Below are positions 16,626 through 26,473 of a stretch of 37,307 nt of DNA, in pieces. Under the pieces are notes generated by a model. It saw only the letters and a program-made list of their open reading frames with translations, ran no database searches and was not told the DNA's origin. A program made the translations under genes and the position numbers. The DNA comes from Clostridium sp. (GTDB lineage Bacteria; Bacillota; Clostridia; Acetivibrionales; Acetivibrionaceae), in the NCBI GenBank assembly GCA_012798835.1, contig JAAZML010000072.1, positions 1 through 37,307 on the forward strand, in the 5' to 3' direction. Positions within the stretch are counted from its first letter, which is position 1. Each line of letters starts with the position of its first letter.

Positions 16626-17480
16626 TTAATATGTTGAAAGCGCCCGACTTATCATCATCGAACAATCTGCCCGATTTATCGGGTTGTCTTCTGCAAATGT
16701 ATTATAAAGGCTGTCTTCAGCCGATAAAACTCCTACATCAAACATCCTTTTAACCGAATCACTGTACCACATATCTTTTTTAAGCTTTGAGTAAATTCCG
16801 TTTCTTGTGGTTTTAAAAGAAAAAGCTCTGGATATAATTGAACTGACCTCCGCAAAGCTTATCGGGTTATCGGGCCTTATCGTCCCGTCTTCATAACCAG
16901 AAATCAGCCCATGCCCCGACGCAAGCATAATTATATTCCTTGCCCAATGTCCTTCCAAATCTTCAAATTGACTCGTATTTTCTACTCTCCCCTCAATATT
17001 TAGCGCCTTTACGATAAGAACCATAAACTCAGCCCGTGTGATTTTGTTGTAGGGTCTAAAGGAGCCATCGGGCATACCCTTTATAATTCCTGCATTGCGA
17101 AGATGTATAATGTATTCTTTAGCATCTATTTCTTTTATATCATTAAAAGGCACCCAATCCTGATCATTAATGTCTATGAGATTTATGCGTATGGGGGGTA
17201 TAGCCCCCGCCAGATCATAATCAAGACTTACTTTCTTTGGAGCACCCTTTTTGATCTCATAACCAATGTGCAAAACCCTGCCATTTTCCAGATGATAATA
17301 GGCAATCGCCACACCGTTTTCATCCAGGCTTTCAGGAGGTATGCTTATGGTAATTCTCGCCTTTTGGGAAGTCAAATCCGAAAGCCGGTATATAGCCCCT
17401 CCCGCATCGACTTTTTGGACACTAAAGGCAACGGTTAGTACCATGGTTATTATGTATACCTTTATACTGTTTATATTCAC
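16626..17480 (-). CDS. Secreted SLH-domain protein
   Basis: This 284-aa protein has a signal peptide (about residues 1-27, ending near VDAGG), a short beta-rich region, and three S-layer homology modules (about residues 120-284). The modules are seen in GMPDGSFRPYNKITRAEFM, SGYEDGTIRPDNPISFAEV and the last INRADCSMMISRAL. SLH modules bind pyruvylated secondary wall polymer. The start is the GTG at 17480, seven bases after GGGGTG; the ORF-track start is a TTG five codons earlier. It is the last gene of the surface cluster that includes two giant FN3 proteins, 58 bases after the second. Confidence 0.88.
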   Translation of the reverse strand: MNINSIKVYIITMVLTVAFSVQKVDAGGAIYRLSDLTSQKARITISIPPESLDENGVAIAYYHLENGRVLHIGYEIKKGAPKKVSLDYDLAGAIPPIRINLIDINDQDWVPFNDIKEIDAKEYIIHLRNAGIIKGMPDGSFRPYNKITRAEFMVLIVKALNIEGRVENTSQFEDLEGHWARNIIMLASGHGLISGYEDGTIRPDNPISFAEVSSIISRAFSFKTTRNGIYSKLKKDMWYSDSVKRMFDVGVLSAEDSLYNTFAEDNPINRADCSMMISRALSTY

Positions 17481-17538
17481 TATTATGCACCCCAAATCCT
17501 TTTTTAAAAGGCTATTTTTTAAAAAAATATCCAGATAT

Positions 17539-20500
17539 TTATTCCAACTCCCCAGTATATACTAAAATCTTTTCGATAAGCGCCAACATCTCGCCCCTTT
17601 TTATATATTTATCGTTAGCTATAGGTCTTTTATCATCGTCCATAATATATAGCCCATTTTTTTCGATAAACTCATGCTTTTCCTGCAGTTCTAAAACTTT
17701 GCCTGTCTTTAGCTCAAATAACCTTACAATCATTGTATAGGCTTCCTCTGCCGTACAATTTTTATTAGGGTCTTCCTTACCTGTCGTGGAGATAAATCCG
17801 GCTCTGGAAGCCCCTTTCATGAAATTGCTATCATATTCGAAACCCAAAACGTCCATCAAAAATTTTAACGCCTGACCCAGTGTTACATAATTATCGGGCT
17901 CAAAGAGTCTCCCAGATACGCTATTTAAATGATATAAGGAGGCAACATTGTTTATAGAGTCTTCGTATTTGTGATAATATACATCGTCAAAATAAGAATA
18001 ACCCGGCTCGCCTATAATGGTATCACCCATTTTGATCATTCCATACATGAGGCTACCTTTATTCCTATCGTGATCAATAATGTATTTTGTATTCAATTCT
18101 TCCCATGTTTTTGTTCTATTATTTAACCAAAGCCCTGTAGTTTTTCCCATTTTGTATTCATCTTTAAATTCTCTTAAAACCAAAAGAGGTCTTAGAAGTG
18201 ATGATACCGGTACAACGTTCCCACCATCTATCAAGTCAATTCCGATGCTGAATACCTCCCCCTTGAATACCATGTTTTTTGCTGAGGTATCTATATCCTT
18301 GGGGTGGGATATATTTATGATATAATCCGTCTCATATTCTTTATTTGCCGGGAAAACATAAGCATTACCAGGGAATGTGCCCGGTCTTATCGTAAAAGAA
18401 AATTTCTCCGTCTTTATTGTCAGATTCTCGGAAAGTTTGGTCAAACCCTCAAAAACCCTATTACTGATGCACAGTCTCAATTGTTCATAAGTCCCAGGTG
18501 CATCCGTAAGATCGATTGTTACATCTAATTTATTATCTTTTATGACCCTTTCGATAAAACGATCCGCATTTATACCCGTTATTTTTATATTCCATACCCC
18601 ATTTTCTACGGTATCAGCTTTATCAATAAAATCACCGGTTATTACTTCTTCAATATCAACATTCGAATCGTAATCATCACTACTGCTTTTAGTTCTGACC
18701 GATATGGTATGTGTTGCGGCAGATCGCATAGCCTTTACAGGATCATAGGCGTAGAGCCTTGCATAATAGCGGTGGTTTGATATAAGGCCTTCAATTGTAT
18801 ATTCGGAACTCTCACCCGTTTCATATTCGATGGAATCCTCAAAATCCGCATCATGTGAAATCTCTAGTATGTAACCAAAACCCTCATCTTGCATCCACTC
18901 AAAGGTAATGGTGTTTTTTGTTACAGCATCGGCGCTGTTTTTTATTCCAAACCCCTTTGGGCTTTCGGGTGCCACAATATCCAATGTACTCACCAAATAA
19001 GAATCGCTCCATTGGGAAGCAATAGCTCCGCCTGCCGGGTGTGCCTCGGCCTGCAGCCAAAAATAATAAAGCGTTCCGGGATTCAGCCCCCCAACCCTAT
19101 AGTACATAGAGTCATTAAATTCTTCTTGTGTGATCTCAAAGGTTCCGATGGACGAATTTATATTATCCTCGATTCCATACTTGATATAATAGCTATATCC
19201 AGGATTAAATTCCCACCCTAGATCTATATATACATCCCCCGGCATGCTATAGTTAAAAAACGGTACAATGGGTTTTTCATCCGGCGGTATTATAATAGGA
19301 TCCGTGGTCACTACTATAGGTACTGATGCCTCTGATACAAGTCCCATATCCGGCCGCACTGCCCTTACCCACACAACATATGCCGTATTTGCTTCCAATC
19401 CGGTTAATTTGATATCAATATTATGTTTATTGCCATCGGCGCTAAGCAGGGGATTTTCCAACGGATCGTTGGGATTAACAGAAAAATTGGTTACCCAGTC
19501 AGCCGGAATATTTTCGATACCATCGTATGACATACCCTCAACAAATTCGATACATCCTACATCTATTTTAATCTCGGGATCATAAATTACTTTTCTATAA
19601 TGCACGCCATCGATCACAATTTTTTCGGGTCCATCGTCCCCTATGGGATCGTCCCCATCCCCCTCATTTGATCCCGACTCATCTGTAGGTATGAAGGGAG
19701 GGATATCATTTTCGTCTAATTTTTCCGTTCTTATATATTCCCATTGTTTCTTTTCCGTATTAAATTTTTCATACCACATATTTTGAAGCTGGATGGTGAT
19801 AGAATCCTCGGTAATAGCATGCCTACCATCGGCATATTTTTTGACCTTTAAAGGAGGTCTTGCCGGTACTAATGGCTGGTCGATAGGCCCTTTTGGCGGT
19901 GTAACAATGACCTTGAAAGCCGAATCGGATTGATACATTATCCCCTGTAAAACATCGTCGACGTACTCTAAAAACTGCCTTTTGGCAACTATTTTAAAAT
20001 AATAAGTGGAATTGGGGGTTAGTTCTAAAACCGTATAGCTATGCCCTATAACTTTGCTGTCATAGGATATATACGCCCCCTTCTCTATGCTTAGGTTCTG
20101 GGCCCTGAGTGCCTCGGGCGGCGGGTTATCGATTAAATCCGGATCCTCTATAACCCATATATCATATACAATGTTTTCATCCATCTCCCCGTTTCCATCT
20201 AGGGGTGCTCTCCAGATTATTGTGGCCTCTTGAGGGGTAAGATTTTGATCATAACTTGCAATAACATCCCCGTTTTCACTAAGAAATTTATCCACCACTT
20301 CAGGCATCGCAGGGTAAAAAGCAATCTCCTGCTCCTTTAATGTAATTTCCTGGGATTCTATCTTTATTCCTTCATAAACATCATGGCCACCCCTCGTAAC
20401 CAATGCCTTTATAATAAAATAATTTTCTACCCCATCGGGGGGCACGGTAACAAAAAAGCTGACATCGCTTACTTCTGCCACATATTTAGGCAACTCCGAC

Positions 20501-21456
20501 GAACCCACTACCCCCTCATAAATATGATAAACTATTTTTATATCGCTGTCACCAAGCCCGGTAACAACTGGGGTCCAGTCAAGTCTCCACACCGCACCGA
20601 AACTGTCATTTGAAATTTTTGTAGTCTTTACAAGTATGAATGTACTTACTGAAACAATATTACTGTATTGGTTCTTCTCCAGCTCGTTATCGTTTACATC
20701 CGGCTCTATTCTTATATGATAAACTCGCCCCGGATCCCGTGCTGTATAAATATACTCAAGCTTCCCCGTCTCCTGATTAACCTGAATCGGGCCATCTCCC
20801 CCTATCTGCCCTTTTCTTACGTATAATGGGGGGGTATTAGAAAAACTCTTGTCCTCGGATACATACAGCTTATAGTCTATCCTCCCATCGGTATTCCAAA
20901 CATCATCCCAAATGATTTTAATCTTATTATCCTCAATTGAATAGGCGTCTACATTGATATCTGTCATAACCTTGATTCTGTTTGAAGCTGTTGATTCGGG
21001 GCCCGTACCTTTGGTTATATTCGAGCCCTGATCATAATTGTAATCACAGTAGGCGGTTGTATCTATATAGTAAATAGTACCGGATTTAAGGTTTTTTAGT
21101 CTATGCTGTTCATTTTTAAATTCACCATCAGTGTTTGTCACAACTATCTGTTCCTTAAAAGAACGGGCACCCCCGCCTTTATAGGGTTTTGGTATTTCAC
21201 GGGTATAAAACTTGGTGTATCCTGTATTGAAATAATATGGAGAACTAAGGGGGAGATACAAAGCATCCCACTTAACATCCGCATAATAACCATCAAAACG
21301 GTTATATCCTATAGCTGGTTCATCAGGATTTAGTGTATGAAGCACCAGATTTTTTGTTTGTGCATCGCCGGCATATACATTAAAACTCCCCATTTGACAT
21401 ATCAGTACAAATATTGCAAATAAGACTATGTTTTTACCCCTTCGAAATATCGTCAT
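17539..21456 (-). CDS. Giant secreted FN3-repeat protein with C-terminal SLH-like region (paralogue B)
   Basis: This 1305-aa protein has a signal peptide (about residues 1-30). It then has roughly seven fibronectin type III-like units to about residue 930, each closing with a strand like LTPNSTYYFKI or LNPGTLYYFWLQA. An Asp-rich linker interrupts them. A region at about 940-1130 contains FTIRPGTFPGN and resembles the same part of the neighbouring 1611-aa protein. The last 140 residues look like degenerate SLH modules. The likely role is cell-surface attachment or scaffolding; no enzymatic motif is seen. The ATG has GGAGGG five bases upstream, inside the end of the preceding gene, whose stop is only two bases away, so the two are translationally coupled. 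Confidence 0.85.
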   Translation of the reverse strand: MTIFRRGKNIVLFAIFVLICQMGSFNVYAGDAQTKNLVLHTLNPDEPAIGYNRFDGYYADVKWDALYLPLSSPYYFNTGYTKFYTREIPKPYKGGGARSFKEQIVVTNTDGEFKNEQHRLKNLKSGTIYYIDTTAYCDYNYDQGSNITKGTGPESTASNRIKVMTDINVDAYSIEDNKIKIIWDDVWNTDGRIDYKLYVSEDKSFSNTPPLYVRKGQIGGDGPIQVNQETGKLEYIYTARDPGRVYHIRIEPDVNDNELEKNQYSNIVSVSTFILVKTTKISNDSFGAVWRLDWTPVVTGLGDSDIKIVYHIYEGVVGSSELPKYVAEVSDVSFFVTVPPDGVENYFIIKALVTRGGHDVYEGIKIESQEITLKEQEIAFYPAMPEVVDKFLSENGDVIASYDQNLTPQEATIIWRAPLDGNGEMDENIVYDIWVIEDPDLIDNPPPEALRAQNLSIEKGAYISYDSKVIGHSYTVLELTPNSTYYFKIVAKRQFLEYVDDVLQGIMYQSDSAFKVIVTPPKGPIDQPLVPARPPLKVKKYADGRHAITEDSITIQLQNMWYEKFNTEKKQWEYIRTEKLDENDIPPFIPTDESGSNEGDGDDPIGDDGPEKIVIDGVHYRKVIYDPEIKIDVGCIEFVEGMSYDGIENIPADWVTNFSVNPNDPLENPLLSADGNKHNIDIKLTGLEANTAYVVWVRAVRPDMGLVSEASVPIVVTTDPIIIPPDEKPIVPFFNYSMPGDVYIDLGWEFNPGYSYYIKYGIEDNINSSIGTFEITQEEFNDSMYYRVGGLNPGTLYYFWLQAEAHPAGGAIASQWSDSYLVSTLDIVAPESPKGFGIKNSADAVTKNTITFEWMQDEGFGYILEISHDADFEDSIEYETGESSEYTIEGLISNHRYYARLYAYDPVKAMRSAATHTISVRTKSSSDDYDSNVDIEEVITGDFIDKADTVENGVWNIKITGINADRFIERVIKDNKLDVTIDLTDAPGTYEQLRLCISNRVFEGLTKLSENLTIKTEKFSFTIRPGTFPGNAYVFPANKEYETDYIINISHPKDIDTSAKNMVFKGEVFSIGIDLIDGGNVVPVSSLLRPLLVLREFKDEYKMGKTTGLWLNNRTKTWEELNTKYIIDHDRNKGSLMYGMIKMGDTIIGEPGYSYFDDVYYHKYEDSINNVASLYHLNSVSGRLFEPDNYVTLGQALKFLMDVLGFEYDSNFMKGASRAGFISTTGKEDPNKNCTAEEAYTMIVRLFELKTGKVLELQEKHEFIEKNGLYIMDDDKRPIANDKYIKRGEMLALIEKILVYTGELE

Positions 21457-21458
21457 AT

Positions 21459-24400
21459 TTACCCTCCAATAAGTTCTAGAAGTTTTATAAAGATGCTGGC
21501 CAGCTCTGCACGGTTTACATTTTTCTCGGGTATAAATGCATTGTTGTTATCAAGCTTCATTACGTCCAAATCCAACACCATCGTTACATGTTTAAAATAT
21601 TCATCGTCAATTTTGTTTTCATCACTAATGAAAATATATCCCTTAGGTATTAGGTTTCTGGTATCAACCCCGGTTTTTTCAGAATATATCTCCATTACAA
21701 CAAAGGCTGTTTCTTGCCGGTTAGCGTCTCTTAAAATACCGCCAACCCCCAAAAGATCTTTTAGCCCGTATTTATTTGCCTTCTGGCTTATGGTAAGACC
21801 AAAACTTTGGGCCCCTTTGCCCAGCACTTCTTCATACAATAAAATAATTTCTTTTATTGTAACGGCATCCTCCGGATAAAAAGTTTCCATAGAACCAAAT
21901 ATCTCTCTCATGTCGTATTTTTCTATAAATGTCTTTATATCATCTCCCGCAGGGTAATTGCTCGGTACATCCAAGGGGGAAAGATTTAGTGAGAAAATGG
22001 CATATTCACCGGTGCCGACTACATTGAAAACCATGCTATTGCCCAAAAAAGCGGTATTGTGAACCAGCTTTCTCCAGTCCCTTTCATCGTCGTATAAAAC
22101 ATAGGGTAGTTTAATCCCCCCTGTATCATCGTTTATGTACATTTTTATCATCATGGGCCTATCAAATGTTTGGATTGCCTTGGTTAGGGAAATTACAGGA
22201 TGCATGTCTGTACCTCCCTCGATTCTTTTTTTTATGTATTGTGACAATTCCAACTCAATATCCTCGATAAATTCATTGGCCATCTCTCCAAATTTTGCGG
22301 ACCGATGAATATTATCATAAGCCCTTTTTAGCTTTTCTTGTAAAAGTCCCGTGTCCTCGTTATATATTTTGTTTTTTATTTCATGCTCAAGCCTTGGTAC
22401 ACTTATGCTTATGCCTATAATGTCTACATCCAGGCGATTTTGTATTGCTGCAGGTATGCAATCTTTTGGCAGAGGCCTTACCGATTTTGCCATACGATTT
22501 ATTACAAGCCTATAATAAACGCCATTTATATTTGCTTTATCCTTTATCTTTATAAGTTCTGGATTATTACCTGTAAAAGTTTGGGGTCTTATGCTGTATT
22601 CAGAATCCATCGTCTTTATAACAAGGCTTTTATTTTCCCTATTCAAAGCTTCAATAACATTTTCGGGAATATATATAATATCACTGTCTAGGCCTTGGGC
22701 AATATTCGATATATCCAGTATAAAGGGGTTGGCACCGCTATTTTCAATTGCATTTACCATTCTTTCACCCTTTATTAAAAGCTTATTGGAAAATCCATTT
22801 CCTATATCCACCCTCCAGTACAGCCACCTTCCAAATTGCTGCATAGCATCGTGAAGTGCCTCCTCTTTTCGCCTTTCCTCATCTTCTTTATCATATTCTT
22901 CTTGATCAAACTCTGTCCTGCCAATTATAGGCCCAGCGTATTTTGAATATGATACCTTGTCTGTTTCCACAGGATCTTCCTTTATCGCCCTTACTTTTAT
23001 GTAATATTTGGTATTGGGGTTAAGGGATATGTTTTGGACATCCCCATCGCCCACTCTTACGGGAATAGATTTTATCCTTGCGAAACAATATTCGTGGTTG
23101 TTTTCAAAAGTTTTGTTATTTTCTTCGGTATAATAGGGGAGTACTCTTCCGTCACTTACGGCATATTCTTGCAGATTATCGTCTGTCAAGGTAATATAGT
23201 CGTCATCAAAGTATGATTTTAAAGCAACCTCGTACTTATAGCCATAAATACCATCCCATACTATTTCGATTTGATGGCGATCATCCCTTGTTTTCATGTT
23301 TTCACCACTAAATTTGGGAATTGTATTATTTCCCTTATGGACATCCACATCATAATAGGTATTTGGCTCAAGGCCCAATATTCTTACATAGCAGATCTCA
23401 TTCATTTTAAAAATTGTGTATTTGTTTTGGGATAGATATCTTCCGGTAAGCTCTCCCCTTGATTTTAAATACACCTTATAATCATCTGCCTTTGCGTTTA
23501 CATCGGCATCAGTAAAGAAGAACCCAAGCCCCACATCACTTACCAGTTCCAAATATTCCGGCTGTTCAATAAGGGATGTGGTGACGGGGATACTAACCCA
23601 GGGGCTGTATTTTGTGCTGTCTTCTTTATCCACCGCCCTAATACTAAAATAATACAGCCTATTTGGAAACAACCATCTATCTATTGTCAGTTGACATTCA
23701 CCGCTGATTGCTTCATACTCAAACCCTTCTTCCGGATTTGGCAACAGGGGATCGAGTATGATATCCCCAAATTCCTCAGAAAAACTTTTTGACACCGGAT
23801 CCGAAGATATATTAAATTGTTCGTTGGGTTCAACCCTTTTGGAGCTGCAAATAATTTCATAGACAACCCCGTCTTCCTTTTTGCTCCACATAAATTTTGC
23901 CTTAGTACTTTCCACCATGGGGTTGTTGTCTCCATCCATTGCTATTGCAAAATCCGTTGGCGCCAAGGGCCTTTTGTTAGACTCGTCCGGCTGCTCATAA
24001 ATACCCTTTATTGTGGTAACAGATACTGCTGCAGTGGGCAGGGATTCTCTTTCGGCATCACCAATTTTAAGTCTTGTTTTTATATAAAAATAATATGTGC
24101 TGTTGGGTCTTAGAGCATCCCCAAAAGCTGTGTATGCATCGGTATCGTGTGAAAAATGTCTTACTGTCGCCCTTATGCTTTTATTTTTTGCATCCTCTAC
24201 ACCTGAAAACACCAGGTCTCCCTCCAAATCTTCCGTGGTTCCTATCATTCTAAAAGTATTTGCGTTCGGATTAGACCCCATATATATATCGTAAAATACC
24301 TCTTTTTCTACATCCGTGTCTTCTGCATAGTTATCCCAATTTATATTTGTCTTTTCAAACTGAAGTTCTACATAGTTAGATATTTCAACCGTCTCATCAA

Positions 24401-26294
24401 TATTAACATCAGCATCATTTTTTGAGATCCTCAGATTTTGGGCCAGAGGCACCTCTACCTCGCCTACTGATAATGTGGTAAAGCTTACTATCACAGATTT
24501 GTCCGGCAATTCATCTTCAACGGCATTCCTTGATTCTGCTATTGTTGCACACATTTGCATATAATATACCGTGTTAGGAAGCAAAAACTCCGGATACCCC
24601 TCGGTGTCCCCAATATCATCCAGGACAATTTCGGGTTCATCGCCAGCCATACTTCTAAAATATTCGCCCTTGAAAAGTTCGAGCCCCTTTATGGTATATT
24701 CAAGCCTGTCTCCATTCTCCTGCACGCATTTTGATGAAAAATACAGCACCTTTCTGTACTTTATAGGAAATGATCCGTGATTTACACCCTCAGCTATAAG
24801 TTCGGATTTTTCTGTGGTATCGGTATTTATTGGCCTTGTGCTTAACAACACATGAAATACAATATCCTTTTCAGGAACGGTATTTGATTTGATTTGCTCC
24901 CAGTTAGCAGGCTTTTTCCACGATATGGTGATATCTGTAGATTTTTTATAGCTCTCTCCATCCTCTTTTGATACGGCATTTCTCCCGATTATACTGATAT
25001 CGCTTGGCGCTTGTGGCTTGCCTGTATCTTCTGCCAATTTATAGGGCAGGGGCTGGGATTCAAGCCAATCGGAAGGGGAATCGGTTTTTGCCACAACCCG
25101 GTAATATATTTCATTATCCGCCGCCACACCCGTTATAACCGTTATGGCGCTGTCGGAACCATAGGGAAATGAACTATCATCCATTTTCTTTTTGTTTTCC
25201 CAATCATCGGCACTGTTGGGATCATTTTTTGCCTGAATTTCATAAAACATATTCGGCATATTAAGGCTTCCCTGGTTCACTCTATAAACCTTAGCGTAAA
25301 TGTTGTTTTCTGTATCCTTGGATAATTGAAATCGTGTATAGGTGTACGTATAGGGCTTGTCCCCCAAAATCGGACTGCTTTTATAATATATAAAAGAGCT
25401 TAAACCCGGTACTTCCTTATCAAATTTAAATATGGGGGTTATATTCATATAATACACTGTGCCAGGAAGTATTCCATCATGCAAAAGAACATCTTGCTCC
25501 GACACATCGGGCATAGATGCATACTCATCCTTTCTGCCCAAAAGATTAAAACTCATATTCCCAGATTCATTGGCGACCACAGCGCTTCTGTCTGTATTGC
25601 CAGATACATAAGCTCCAAATCCCTGCACCCCGTCCTCAATTATAACCGAACTTACATCAGGGCCGCTGTTTAGCAAGGAATAGTCGGTAGAAATATTGAA
25701 TCTAAATCCCAGATCCTCTATCGAAAAATCTAATCCATATATGTCCTTTAGCTTTTGGCATATATAAGTTTTGGCTTCTTGTTCATTCGCCGCAATAACT
25801 GCCTTATTATTGTCGACCCATACCCTGGGCATAGACCATTTTAGCTTTAATTGCGGTTTATCCCCGATTTCAAAACCCCCACCCGCAAGCTCCGTCCTTT
25901 CCTGTCCTACCCTTTCAACACGGAAACTAATACCCGGTAAAAAGTATAAAAGCCCTTTCCCTATCGGGTTTCCTTCACAATTTTCTTCGTCATAAATCTC
26001 TATGAAAATATCGTAAATATAATCGTTTTTTATACCCGATAATACATGCGTACTTTGTACCTGTGTACCGGTAGCCTCTACGGTTTTTAGGTCTCCATTG
26101 GGTTCATGATAGACTAATTTATAAGATTTTGCTCCCGATGGATTGTTCCATTTAAGCTCCAAATTCCCATCTTCTGCGAAGGAAACAACGGAGATTTGTA
26201 TAGGATTTTGAGCCGCAAAAACAGTGTTCTTGAGGGGCAAAACCAAAAGACAAATAAGCACAGCAATGGTTAAAACACTCGTATATTTTTTCAC
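21459..26294 (-). CDS. Giant secreted FN3-repeat protein with C-terminal SLH-like region (paralogue A)
   Basis: This 1611-aa protein has a signal peptide (residues 1-27, cut near VFAAQ) and about eight FN3-like units up to residue 1125. Their closing strands include LLPNTVYYMQM, LRPNSTYYFYI, LFPNRLYYFSI and LNPNTKYYIKV. A short charged helix (EEYDKEDEERRKEEA) follows. Next comes a domain at about 1140-1440 with YSIRPQTF, shared with paralogue B, and SLH-like modules at 1445-1611 (VNRAELASIFIKLL near the end). It is predicted to be exported and wall-bound. The start is GTG, seven bases after GGGGG. That site is one arm of an inverted repeat flanking a tandem-repeat array (26302-26465), which suggests regulated translation. 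Confidence 0.86.
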   Translation of the reverse strand: MKKYTSVLTIAVLICLLVLPLKNTVFAAQNPIQISVVSFAEDGNLELKWNNPSGAKSYKLVYHEPNGDLKTVEATGTQVQSTHVLSGIKNDYIYDIFIEIYDEENCEGNPIGKGLLYFLPGISFRVERVGQERTELAGGGFEIGDKPQLKLKWSMPRVWVDNNKAVIAANEQEAKTYICQKLKDIYGLDFSIEDLGFRFNISTDYSLLNSGPDVSSVIIEDGVQGFGAYVSGNTDRSAVVANESGNMSFNLLGRKDEYASMPDVSEQDVLLHDGILPGTVYYMNITPIFKFDKEVPGLSSFIYYKSSPILGDKPYTYTYTRFQLSKDTENNIYAKVYRVNQGSLNMPNMFYEIQAKNDPNSADDWENKKKMDDSSFPYGSDSAITVITGVAADNEIYYRVVAKTDSPSDWLESQPLPYKLAEDTGKPQAPSDISIIGRNAVSKEDGESYKKSTDITISWKKPANWEQIKSNTVPEKDIVFHVLLSTRPINTDTTEKSELIAEGVNHGSFPIKYRKVLYFSSKCVQENGDRLEYTIKGLELFKGEYFRSMAGDEPEIVLDDIGDTEGYPEFLLPNTVYYMQMCATIAESRNAVEDELPDKSVIVSFTTLSVGEVEVPLAQNLRISKNDADVNIDETVEISNYVELQFEKTNINWDNYAEDTDVEKEVFYDIYMGSNPNANTFRMIGTTEDLEGDLVFSGVEDAKNKSIRATVRHFSHDTDAYTAFGDALRPNSTYYFYIKTRLKIGDAERESLPTAAVSVTTIKGIYEQPDESNKRPLAPTDFAIAMDGDNNPMVESTKAKFMWSKKEDGVVYEIICSSKRVEPNEQFNISSDPVSKSFSEEFGDIILDPLLPNPEEGFEYEAISGECQLTIDRWLFPNRLYYFSIRAVDKEDSTKYSPWVSIPVTTSLIEQPEYLELVSDVGLGFFFTDADVNAKADDYKVYLKSRGELTGRYLSQNKYTIFKMNEICYVRILGLEPNTYYDVDVHKGNNTIPKFSGENMKTRDDRHQIEIVWDGIYGYKYEVALKSYFDDDYITLTDDNLQEYAVSDGRVLPYYTEENNKTFENNHEYCFARIKSIPVRVGDGDVQNISLNPNTKYYIKVRAIKEDPVETDKVSYSKYAGPIIGRTEFDQEEYDKEDEERRKEEALHDAMQQFGRWLYWRVDIGNGFSNKLLIKGERMVNAIENSGANPFILDISNIAQGLDSDIIYIPENVIEALNRENKSLVIKTMDSEYSIRPQTFTGNNPELIKIKDKANINGVYYRLVINRMAKSVRPLPKDCIPAAIQNRLDVDIIGISISVPRLEHEIKNKIYNEDTGLLQEKLKRAYDNIHRSAKFGEMANEFIEDIELELSQYIKKRIEGGTDMHPVISLTKAIQTFDRPMMIKMYINDDTGGIKLPYVLYDDERDWRKLVHNTAFLGNSMVFNVVGTGEYAIFSLNLSPLDVPSNYPAGDDIKTFIEKYDMREIFGSMETFYPEDAVTIKEIILLYEEVLGKGAQSFGLTISQKANKYGLKDLLGVGGILRDANRQETAFVVMEIYSEKTGVDTRNLIPKGYIFISDENKIDDEYFKHVTMVLDLDVMKLDNNNAFIPEKNVNRAELASIFIKLLELIGG

Positions 26295-26301
26295 AGAATG
26301 A

Positions 26302-26465
26302 CCCCCGGGTAAAATGATATTTCACTTTAATTTGTCAGTGAAATGATGTTTCACTTTAATTTGTCAGTGAAATGGTATTTCACTTTAATTTGTCAGTGAA
26401 ATGGTATTTCACTTTAATTTATCGGTAAAATAAAGTAAAAACTTTAACATTCATGTTCCCGGGGG
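26302..26465 (-). promoter_or_regulatory. Repeat-rich leader of the FN3 operon with arms able to mask the ribosome site
   Basis: CCCCCGGG (26302-26309) and CCCGGGGG (26458-26465) are perfect reverse complements that bracket four 29-bp tandem repeats. On the minus-strand mRNA the downstream arm contains the GGGGG Shine-Dalgarno site of the 1611-aa gene, seven bases before its GTG. Pairing of the two arms would block ribosome access. The upstream arm starts eight bases after the stop codon of the DUF2325 gene. The arrangement is seen directly; the regulatory role is inferred. Confidence 0.5.
26312..26427. repeat. Four tandem 29-bp repeats with alternating complementary arms
   Basis: Units occupy 26312-26340, 26341-26369, 26370-26398 and 26399-26427; the last is degenerate at its end. 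Each unit contains ATTTCAC and GTGAAAT (second unit GTTTCAC). These arms are complementary within a unit (12-base gap) and also across unit boundaries (3-4-base gap), so two alternative sets of hairpins are possible. There are no unique spacers between units, so this is not a CRISPR array. Confidence 0.9.
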
Positions 26466-26473
26466 AATAGAGA

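Noticed and set aside
23687-23935. 82-aa minus-strand ORF within FN3 gene A
   Set aside because: An out-of-frame shadow inside a long, clearly coding FN3 gene.
26338-26412. Rex-type operator (GTGAA...TTCAC)
   Set aside because: The gap between half-sites is too long for Rex and the flanking bases do not match.
26312-26427. CRISPR array
   Set aside because: The 29-bp repeats are directly adjacent with no unique spacers, and no cas gene is present.
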